From positions 1 through 11,465 of the forward strand of contig JAKSBM010000702.1 of the NCBI GenBank assembly GCA_022361135.1: 11,465 nt of DNA, read 5' to 3'. This DNA is from Desulfobacterales bacterium. Lineage in GTDB: Bacteria > Desulfobacterota > Desulfobacteria > Desulfobacterales > Desulfobacteraceae. The notes under the pieces are model-generated. The model ran no database searches. It was not told where the DNA came from and saw only the letters and a list, made by a program, of their open reading frames with translations. The position numbers were made by a program, and so were the translations under genes. This document shows, piece by piece, positions 5,854 through 11,465 of the stretch. The stretch's first letter is position 1; the number at the start of each line of letters is the position of its first letter.

Positions 5854-8505
5854 TCATAGGAAATTTGCCATGAGATCCCCGGCCACGCTGTCCAGATCTT
5901 CGATTTTGAAACAATACTGCATGTCCAGGAAGTTCCGGCGCAGGGCCGTCACCGGTTCCTTGATGGATTTTCCATGGCGGATGAGGTCGGCCATGAGGCC
6001 GGCCAATTCCCTGAAATCCTCAACCCCCATGCCGAAGCGGGTCATTTCAGAAACCCCCATGCGCAAGGCACCCGAGGCGGTGAATCCTTCTTCCACCGGG
6101 GTGGCCTGGTAGTTGACAATGATATTGTTTTCTTCCAATTCCCTGGCAATGACCGCCCCTTTGCCGTAGCCCACATTGAGGACCACCTGGTGGGTTTCGG
6201 TGAAGGAGATGTCCGGATCCCCGGCCACGTCCAGCCCCGCTTCCTTCAGGGCTCCGGCAAAGGCCTTGGCATTTTCGATCACCGCAGCCTGATAGCTTTC
6301 CTTGAATTCATTCATCTCATATCCGGCCATGAGAAGGCCGGTCATGGTTCCCAGGTGGTGGTTGGACACACTGCCGGGGAAGGTTCGGCGTTGGATGGCT
6401 TCCCAGAGTTCATACCCGGGTTGTGCCGGATCAAAGTTGCCGGCGATCACCCCCCGCTGGGTGCCGAAGAAGGTTTTGTGGGTGGAGCCGGTGATGAGGT
6501 GGGCGCCTTCCTTGAGGGGCTCCTGGAAATGACTTCCGTATAGGCCCAGGACATGGGCCATGTCGTACATGAGGATGCCGTTTGGCGCATGTTCGTCCAT
6601 GAAGGCGCGGATCTGGGCCACGGGTTCCCTGTGGAGGATCATGCTTTTGCCCAGGATGACCAGTTCGGGCCGGTGCTCGGCAATGAGGGCTTCGGTGGCG
6701 GCCACATCCATCTGGTAGGGATTGGATTTGCGCATGGGGAAATTGACCACGGCGGCCCGCTCGGTTTTGGGATCCCGGGCCACAAAATCCCGCAGGGCGC
6801 CCATGGGCTGGGCCGACAGGTGCCCCCCTTTGATGATGTGGTTATTCATGATTTTTTTCATGCGCCGTTGTTCCGATTTCCGGTCGGCCCGGTTAAGGTA
6901 GTCCACCAGGGCCGAAAATACCGCAGTATTGGCCATTTGTCCTGAAATCACCCGGGATTCCACGGACTGACATTGGAAAAAATCCTTGAAGGCGGTGTTG
7001 AGTTCGGCTTCGATTTCATCGATGAAGGCCGTGCCCTGGTAATAGAAGACATCTTCCCCGGAAAAGGCTTTGATTTCCTTGTGTTCCGCATACCGGTTCA
7101 CGGGGTCTGAGATGGAGAGGAGCCGGGCCAGGGGGGACTGGCTCATCTCCGAGGGGATGAGGTTGATGCAGTGTTGCTGCCGCCAGCGGTGGTTGCCCAC
7201 GGCATCCTGGACCAGTTTCCGGGCCCGGCTGCCAAAATCTGCGGCCGGGGACTGGGATCGGTTGGTGCGGAGCTGATCATGGGGGATGGCCCTGACGTGG
7301 GGCGGGGCCTCCGAACTCATGTGGTAGGGGACCACCACGGCGCTGCATCGTTTTTTACGGATTTCGATTTCCAATTCATCTCCGTCCTGGATTCGGCTGT
7401 CCACCAGTGCCAGGCAAAGGGCCCGGCGCTTGGGAGCTTCCAGGAATTTTCCATCCAGGCCCGAGCCGTCTCCTTCCTGGTAGGGGACCATGGTACCCGA
7501 GGTGATGTGCCCCACCATGGTTTCCCCCTGGAAGACCCGGTAACCGTCCCGGGCAATGCCTTTGCCCGTCACGGCCAGGGCCATGACCATGCGGGGCAGG
7601 GCCTGGGTATGGGAAAAATCCCGGTCCGTGATCCGTCCCAGGGCGGTAAATTGTTCGGCCAGGGCTTCCCGGCCGATGAAGTCCTTTTTCAGGGGGGAGA
7701 AGCTCACGGCGAATTTGGAAAGCTTGGAGGCAAAGATGGGAATTTCCCTGCCTTCGGCATCCATGCCCAATTCATGGCCGTAGAGGGGGAGGCCGGCTTC
7801 CAGGCGCAGGGTGTCCCGGGCCCCCAGGCCGATGGGGGTGGCGCCCTTTTCCATGAGACGGTCCCAGAGGTCCGTGGCATGGGCGTTGTCCACAAAGAGT
7901 TCAAAGCCCAGGGGTTCCCCGGTGTATCCGGTGCGGGCCAGCTCCACCCGAACATTTCCCATCTCCACCCGGGACAATTGGTTCCGGGCGGGTTCGGGCA
8001 ATGTTCCTCCGGTGATGAGGGAGGCAATGATGTTTCTGGATTCCGGTCCCTGGAGGGAGATCATGGCTTTGTTAAAGGTCTGGTCATCCAATTGTATGTC
8101 CTGGAACCGGTCCATTTCCGCCTGGAGATGGATCAGATCCTTTTCCCGGTTGGAGGCATTGACCACCAGGAGATAGACATCCTTTTCAAACCGGTAGAGG
8201 TAGGCATCATCCAGGGCTCCCCCCTGGGGATTTTGAATCAGGGTGTATTGGGCCTCGCCCACATCCAGGGCGGCGGCATTGTTGGTGAGGACATGTTGGA
8301 GAAAGGCCAGGGTGTCCCGGCCTGAAAAGTAGAGCCGCCCCATGTGGGAGACATCAAAGATACCTGCTCCCCTGCGGCAGGCCATGTGTTCGGCCATGAT
8401 GCCGTCGGGGTATTGGATGGGCATTTCCCAGCCGCCAAAGTCCACGAGTTTGGCGTCCAGGGATTCATGTTTGGGAAAAAAGACGGTGCGGTGCAAAGAA
8501 CTCAT
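5854..8505 (-). CDS. gcvT-glyA: Fused glycine cleavage T-protein (GcvT) and serine hydroxymethyltransferase (GlyA)
   Basis: One uninterrupted 883-codon frame encodes two folate enzymes. Residues 1-396 are GcvT, which moves the aminomethyl carbon from H-protein to tetrahydrofolate. Motifs are DFGGWEMPIQY (22-32), GIFDVSHMG (48-56), GGALDD (95-100, holding the catalytic-Asp region), RTGYTGE (191-197) and GLGARDTLRLEAGLPLYGHEL (226-246). The strand TSGT at 335-338 is followed by an unusual insert (about 342-360). Residues 397-430 look like a polar linker. Residues 431-883 are SHMT: LIPSE (449-453), NRYAE (470-474), DMAHVLGLY (648-656), the PLP-lysine motif GSTHKTFFG with K677, PGSVSNHHL (710-718), and ALRMGVSEMTRFGMG (813-827). 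The two activities share 5,10-methylene-THF, so the fusion could couple glycine cleavage to serine formation. The ATG at 8505 has AAGGG upstream, and no ribosome site precedes the linker methionine M396. No gcvH or gcvP genes lie in the window. Confidence 0.92.
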   Translation of the reverse strand: MSSLHRTVFFPKHESLDAKLVDFGGWEMPIQYPDGIMAEHMACRRGAGIFDVSHMGRLYFSGRDTLAFLQHVLTNNAAALDVGEAQYTLIQNPQGGALDDAYLYRFEKDVYLLVVNASNREKDLIHLQAEMDRFQDIQLDDQTFNKAMISLQGPESRNIIASLITGGTLPEPARNQLSRVEMGNVRVELARTGYTGEPLGFELFVDNAHATDLWDRLMEKGATPIGLGARDTLRLEAGLPLYGHELGMDAEGREIPIFASKLSKFAVSFSPLKKDFIGREALAEQFTALGRITDRDFSHTQALPRMVMALAVTGKGIARDGYRVFQGETMVGHITSGTMVPYQEGDGSGLDGKFLEAPKRRALCLALVDSRIQDGDELEIEIRKKRCSAVVVPYHMSSEAPPHVRAIPHDQLRTNRSQSPAADFGSRARKLVQDAVGNHRWRQQHCINLIPSEMSQSPLARLLSISDPVNRYAEHKEIKAFSGEDVFYYQGTAFIDEIEAELNTAFKDFFQCQSVESRVISGQMANTAVFSALVDYLNRADRKSEQRRMKKIMNNHIIKGGHLSAQPMGALRDFVARDPKTERAAVVNFPMRKSNPYQMDVAATEALIAEHRPELVILGKSMILHREPVAQIRAFMDEHAPNGILMYDMAHVLGLYGSHFQEPLKEGAHLITGSTHKTFFGTQRGVIAGNFDPAQPGYELWEAIQRRTFPGSVSNHHLGTMTGLLMAGYEMNEFKESYQAAVIENAKAFAGALKEAGLDVAGDPDISFTETHQVVLNVGYGKGAVIARELEENNIIVNYQATPVEEGFTASGALRMGVSEMTRFGMGVEDFRELAGLMADLIRHGKSIKEPVTALRRNFLDMQYCFKIEDLDSVAGDLMANFL

Positions 8506-8535
8506 AATTTCTACCCTTTTTCTACAGGATTATCA

Positions 8536-8589
8536 GGCACCGTATTTTGGGCATTTCTGGAATGTCTCGGGGCGACGTGCAACGGTGCC
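8536..8589 (-). promoter_or_regulatory. Inverted repeat in the predicted 5' leader of gcvT-glyA
   Basis: On the minus strand GGCACCGT (8589-8582) and ACGGTGCC (8543-8536) form a perfect 8-bp stem enclosing 38 nt. It starts a few bases after the predicted transcription start and ends about 30 nt before the start codon. The enclosed part can form a small hairpin (CATT/AATG). It also holds TGCCC at 8553-8549, which could pair with GGGCA at 8591-8587 in competition with the outer stem. I do not recognise a glycine, THF or ZTP riboswitch consensus in it. Confidence 0.35.
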
Positions 8590-8603
8590 CGCATGTGAAA
8601 ACA

Positions 8604-8633
8604 ATACTAGGGTGATGCAGTGCTAATGGTCAA
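8604..8633 (-). promoter_or_regulatory. Sigma70-like promoter for gcvT-glyA
   Basis: On the minus strand TTGACC (8633-8628, five of six consensus matches) is followed after an 18-bp spacer by TAGTAT (8609-8604, four of six matches). Transcription would start near 8597, giving a leader of about 90 nt. It is the best-matched promoter I found in the window, and it lies between the ccdA hairpin and the gcvT-glyA start, implying independent transcription. Confidence 0.42.
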
Positions 8634-8648
8634 AAACCGTAGTCCAAA

Positions 8649-8689
8649 GCCCGGGATCTGTCAATTGAATTTGCCTGTGATTCCCGGGC
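8649..8689 (-). terminator. Inverted repeat downstream of ccdA, possible terminator
   Basis: GCCCGGGA (8649-8656) pairs with TCCCGGGC (8682-8689) around 25 nt. It lies about 53 bp past the ccdA stop and just upstream of the predicted gcvT-glyA promoter. On the minus strand a five-T run appears only about a dozen bases after the stem, so it is an imperfect intrinsic terminator; an operator role is also possible. Confidence 0.35.
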
Positions 8690-8742
8690 CGGATGGGAGC
8701 TGTTCCATGGCCCTCAGGGGTCCCCTCCCACTCCCCTTTTCC

Positions 8743-9441
8743 TTAAATGGGTGAAAGGATGGCGATTTTGTTGGACATGAGGAGCAGGGCCAGGGCCACC
8801 AGAAGGGCGCCGGAAATTTTATGGACCAGGCCGATGTATTTCCGGGTTCGGGCCATGATGGCCATCATGGAGTTGATGAAGATGGAGATCAGGATAAAGG
8901 GGATGGCCAATCCGGCGGAATAAATGGCCAGAAGCCAGACGCCCTGGAGCACGGTGTCCTGGTTGCCCGCAACAATGAGGATGCTTCCCAGCATGGGGCC
9001 GATGCAGGGGGTCCATCCGGCGGCAAAGGCCATGCCGATGACAAAGGTGCCGAAGAGGTGGATGGGCTTTTTCTGCATGTGAATCCGTTTTTCAAACTGG
9101 AAGGCTTTGATCTTGAGAACCCCCAGGAGGTGGAGGCCGAATACCAGGACAATGGCCCCGCCCACGTAACGGATCCAATGGGCGTATTGCACGGCCAGTC
9201 CTCCCAGGAAGGAGGCCGAGGCACCCAATAGGATGAATACAAATGAAAATCCGCCCACATAGGCCAGGGTGGCCAGGATCACCTTTTTACGGATTTCCGC
9301 CTTGTCCGTGGTCAGCTCATCCAGGGAAAGGCCGGTGATGAATGAAAAATAGGCCGGGATCAGGGGCAGAACACAGGGGGATAAAAAGGACAGCAGTCCG
9401 GCGGCAAAGGCGGCCGGAAAGGTGACGGTTTCCGTGAACAT
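8743..9441 (-). CDS. ccdA: CcdA/DsbD-type cytochrome c biogenesis membrane protein
   Basis: This 232-residue integral membrane protein carries reducing equivalents from cytoplasmic thioredoxin across the inner membrane to periplasmic thiol proteins, for example in cytochrome c maturation. It shows about six hydrophobic segments and the two hallmark redox cysteines: C23 in LLSFLSPCVLPLIPAYFSF and C146 in FAAGWTPCIGPMLGSIL. Both are in the pseudo-repeat P-C contexts typical of the family. The length is normal for CcdA and there is no periplasmic thioredoxin-like domain, so it is not full-length DsbD. The ATG at 9441 has a very good AAGGAG site seven bases upstream. The usual partner, a TlpA/ResA-like thioredoxin, is not visible next to it; a tiny ORF precedes it on the same strand and gcvT-glyA follows with its own promoter. 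The exact thiol target is unknown. Confidence 0.92.
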   Translation of the reverse strand: MFTETVTFPAAFAAGLLSFLSPCVLPLIPAYFSFITGLSLDELTTDKAEIRKKVILATLAYVGGFSFVFILLGASASFLGGLAVQYAHWIRYVGGAIVLVFGLHLLGVLKIKAFQFEKRIHMQKKPIHLFGTFVIGMAFAAGWTPCIGPMLGSILIVAGNQDTVLQGVWLLAIYSAGLAIPFILISIFINSMMAIMARTRKYIGLVHKISGALLVALALLLMSNKIAILSPI

Positions 9442-9505
9442 GGAATCACTCCTTGGATTTTGATGTCATGGTGAAATTCAAACCTAATTCATTTTTTCCT
9501 GGCTT

Positions 9506-9646
9506 TCAAGGGGCGGCGGGGTAGCTTACCAGAATGTAATCCACGGGCTGATTTAATTCACGGGATCTGGACAGGGCTTCTTCCTCCTGGGGGGCGCAGT
9601 GGCCGCCTTTGTGGCGAGCCTTGGGTTTGAACTCTTCTTTGTTCAT
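9506..9646 (-). CDS. Possible 46-residue small protein upstream of ccdA
   Basis: An ATG at 9646 opens a 46-codon frame that starts MNKEEFKPKARHKGGHC and ends YILVSYPAAP. The composition is hydrophilic and protein-like, with a basic HKGGHC segment and a run of three glutamates, and no signal or membrane segment. It ends 64 bp before the ccdA start on the same strand, so it could be cotranscribed. The ribosome site is poor (only GTGGA upstream) and a G8/C8 homopolymer lies just before it. I do not recognise a family; it may be a chance frame. Confidence 0.35.
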   Translation of the reverse strand: MNKEEFKPKARHKGGHCAPQEEEALSRSRELNQPVDYILVSYPAAP

Positions 9647-9819
9647 GGGGTTTTCCACCGGGGGGGGAAAGGGGGCTGGAGCAGCTATGTTCCAGGGGCC
9701 GGGGACGGACCGTGAAGGCCCATGTTTTGGTCATTGACACCCCCCATCCCTTTCGTGGTAGGGTCTGGCCAGTTTGAGGGGATTCTGTTGAACCGGGGCC
9801 AAGCTGCCAAAGGGGGGAT

Positions 9820-10071
9820 ATGAGAATTGAATTGTCCAAATGGGAAAGCATCAACACCGCAGACCTGACACCGGAGGAGCGGCACATCCTTCAAAAACTG
9901 GTCCTCTGGGAGTCTTCGGTTGCATCCATGGAAGCGTTTCAAACCCAGGTGACCCGGGCCCTGGCCGTGGGCTGGAACGGTTCCGGTCCGGTGGGGCGCA
10001 GCCGGAATCTGGATCGGATCATCCTGGCCCTTGAGGAGAAAATCCAGCACCGTCTGGCCGGGGAGGGCTGA
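9820..10071 (+). CDS. Small hypothetical protein, 83 aa
   Basis: The ATG at 9820 follows an AAAGGGGGG ribosome-binding stretch and opens a frame of 83 residues. The protein is soluble and probably helical. It begins MRIELSKWESINTADLTPEE, continues with HILQKLVLWESSVASMEAF at about 22-40, and ends with LDRIILALEEKIQHRLAGEG. The segment GWNGSGPVGRSRNL at about 51-64 is a likely loop. Third-codon positions are GC-rich as in the neighbouring real genes, and the competing minus-strand frames read as Pro/Ser/Arg-rich noise. I do not recognise a family. It is divergent from the ccdA side and convergent with the autotransporter gene, so it is probably its own transcription unit. A TTGACA at 9734-9739 could be its -35, with only a weak TAGGGT at 19-bp spacing. 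Confidence 0.6.
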   Translation: MRIELSKWESINTADLTPEERHILQKLVLWESSVASMEAFQTQVTRALAVGWNGSGPVGRSRNLDRIILALEEKIQHRLAGEG

Positions 10072-10164
10072 AGGGAAGATCTGGGCCGGATATGTCGCGA
10101 AGTGGATTCCCCTCAATTCCCGGTGTGCCAACAGCACAATGGCAAATGGCCTGAAATTCCCGGG

Positions 10165-11465
10165 TTAGAATCGTACCCGGCACTGGAACCAGAACAATGC
10201 GTTCCGGTTATCCGATGAATATTCCCCATTGTATCCCAGATCCATGGAGACCCTTCCATGGGATATTTCCAGCCCCGCTTCAACGGTCCATGTGGTTTGA
10301 TCGGGGGTCCGGGTGATTCGGCGGTTGACGCTTCCCGCGGTCATGGTATTGGAATAGCTGCCGTCGCTCAAGGTGTGAAGGATTCCCGTTCCTGCAAATC
10401 CCTTGAATTCCCATTCCGGTTTGATTTCCATTTCAGCCAAATATTTAATTCCCAGTTTTCCAAAGGCTTCGATTTCCTCCAATTTTCCATAATGGACATC
10501 CGGTCCGGACAGGTTGGCTGTGGTAAATGCCTCCCGGTGGAACCAGACCCCGCTGAGTCCCAGGTGGGGCAAAAGCATTTGGTCATTCAGCCTGGCAAGG
10601 TAGGTGAGTTGGGTGTCCAGCCGGGCGGACCACGCGTCATGGATGGCCGATTCCCGGTTATTCACATCCATGTCCCTGTAATCGGTTTCCGTGTAGTAGA
10701 GGGAGCCGATGCCGCTGAATATCCAATCTTCGTGGAAGCGATGGAAGAGGTGGCCGCCCAGGGAATGGGAGACCATTTCTTCCCATCGGTGTTCAATGCC
10801 TTCCCCCATGTAATCCACCTCCAGGCGGCTGGTCTTTGAATGGATACCCAGGAAGAGATCCTTGGACAGGCTGCGGGTGCCCCCCATGATCAAGCCCATG
10901 TCTTCGGCCCGGTATCCGGCGGTTGAGTCGTTGGCGGCGCGGAGGTAATGGGGGGTGGCAAAAAAGGAGTATCCTCCTGGAAGTACGGTTCTTCGGGCCG
11001 CATCCCCACGTTTTTCCAGGGACTTGAGTACGGCGTCCGGGGGAGAAAGGTGCGGGATCAGAATGGATGACAGGGGAATCAATTCATGCATGAGGTTGGA
11101 CATGACCTGATTTTCCACCATCCTGTGGCTCTGGATGTTGAAGGTGTTCTGTATTTGGGGGGTGATGGTCGGGGTGGAGTCCTGGGGGGCATAGGTGAGT
11201 TTGACCTTTTGGAGGGCGGCCCCTCCGCCATCGATCAGTTGGGCCTGGTAATCGGCGGGGATGCCGTCCACTTGGGTAAATTGATCGCTGATGGCTGCAC
11301 CGTCCTCCAGGGTGGGGATGTCGTATTCCCCTTGGCCGGAAAAATTGGGGGCCATGTGTAGGAAAAGAACCGCATTGTTGAATGTGAGATTGGCTCCCCC
11401 ATTGGTGGCAATGACGTGGGTATAATCGGCCAGGAGTTGGGATGGGTTCACCAATTCCATGCCGT
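10165..11465 (-). CDS. Autotransporter-type outer-membrane protein, C-terminal part (N-terminus off the right edge)
   Basis: The frame is open from the right edge to a TAA at 10165, at least 433 codons. Residue numbers here count from the methionine at 11460, which is probably internal. Residues 1-90, with stretches such as THVIATNGGANLTFNNAVL, look like the end of a beta-structured secreted passenger. About 91-160 is a linker or helical plug region. Residues from about 160 to the end alternate polar and aromatic residues in barrel-like strands (YSFFATPHYL, LFLGIHSKTSRLEVDYMG, SLYYTETDYRD, WTVEAGLEIS). The chain ends in CRVRF, and a terminal aromatic residue is the usual signal for outer-membrane barrel assembly. 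No signal peptide is visible, consistent with the real start lying outside. The passenger type cannot be told from this part. Another type of outer-membrane barrel is a less likely alternative. Confidence 0.75.
   Translation of the reverse strand, partial: GMELVNPSQLLADYTHVIATNGGANLTFNNAVLFLHMAPNFSGQGEYDIPTLEDGAAISDQFTQVDGIPADYQAQLIDGGGAALQKVKLTYAPQDSTPTITPQIQNTFNIQSHRMVENQVMSNLMHELIPLSSILIPHLSPPDAVLKSLEKRGDAARRTVLPGGYSFFATPHYLRAANDSTAGYRAEDMGLIMGGTRSLSKDLFLGIHSKTSRLEVDYMGEGIEHRWEEMVSHSLGGHLFHRFHEDWIFSGIGSLYYTETDYRDMDVNNRESAIHDAWSARLDTQLTYLARLNDQMLLPHLGLSGVWFHREAFTTANLSGPDVHYGKLEEIEAFGKLGIKYLAEMEIKPEWEFKGFAGTGILHTLSDGSYSNTMTAGSVNRRITRTPDQTTWTVEAGLEISHGRVSMDLGYNGEYSSDNRNALFWFQCRVRF

Noticed and set aside
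7218..7320. Separate translation of the SHMT half from M396 in the linker
   Set aside because: No ribosome site precedes this methionine and the frame is continuous, so a fusion is the simpler reading.
7171..8325. A 384-codon plus-strand open frame opposite gcvT-glyA
   Set aside because: It is antisense to a gene with unmistakable GcvT motifs, is rich in Gly/His/Phe/Val in a low-complexity way, and has no family motifs. It arises from GC-rich wobble positions of the real gene.
8506..8742. A glycine riboswitch upstream of the glycine-metabolism fusion
   Set aside because: I looked for the conserved glycine aptamer core and for THF and ZTP consensus segments on the minus strand and did not find them. 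Only short inverted repeats are present.
9685..10137. A 150-codon minus-strand frame overlapping the 83-aa plus-strand gene
   Set aside because: The sequence is Pro/His/Gln-rich noise, and the overlapping plus-strand frame has a better ribosome site and composition.
10084..10164. A terminator between the 83-aa gene and the autotransporter gene
   Set aside because: Only a 5-bp TGTGC/GCACA hairpin is present, with no U-run, too weak to call.
1..11465. A defence system, CRISPR array, insertion sequence or tRNA
   Set aside because: No spaced direct repeats, transposase motifs, terminal inverted repeats or tRNA-like folds were seen. The genes are mostly metabolic and envelope functions.

Overview
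The window looks like chromosomal DNA of a GC-rich, Gram-negative anaerobe, most likely a sulfate reducer of the Desulfobacterota (Desulfobacterales-like). The reasons are an NfnAB-type transhydrogenase operon, a DUF3786 protein, a GTP-type PEP carboxykinase, and an autotransporter-type outer-membrane barrel that implies an outer membrane. This placement is inferred from gene content and codon style; no phylogenetic marker is present.

Layout from left to right. Bases 1-1737 hold nfnB (cut by the left edge) and nfnA on the minus strand, a two-gene operon for an NADH-dependent reduced ferredoxin:NADP+ oxidoreductase. Bases 1986-3917 hold a divergent GTP-type PEP carboxykinase on the minus strand, with a long inverted repeat just past its stop. 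A 209-bp AT-rich divergent intergenic region leads to a plus-strand pair at 4127-5666, a PHP-family metallo-phosphoesterase followed by a DUF3786 protein. A strong hairpin lies where this pair converges on the next gene. Bases 5854-8505 encode one 883-residue minus-strand protein that joins a GcvT aminomethyltransferase to a serine hydroxymethyltransferase. It is preceded by a recognisable sigma70-like promoter and an inverted repeat at the start of its predicted mRNA leader. Bases 8743-9441 encode a CcdA/DsbD-type membrane thiol-disulfide carrier. Two small unassigned ORFs follow (46 aa minus, 83 aa plus). The window ends in the C-terminal part of an autotransporter-like protein on the minus strand that runs off the right edge.

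Most of the genes belong to core anaerobic metabolism. NfnAB balances NADH, NADPH and ferredoxin, PEPCK links C4 acids to PEP, and the GcvT-SHMT fusion places two enzymes that share 5,10-methylene-tetrahydrofolate on one chain. The most distinctive item is this fusion, whose SHMT half carries motifs I associate with archaeal-type SHMT rather than the usual bacterial GlyA. No tRNA, rRNA, CRISPR, insertion sequence or prophage signature was seen. Every gap between genes is shorter than 300 bp.
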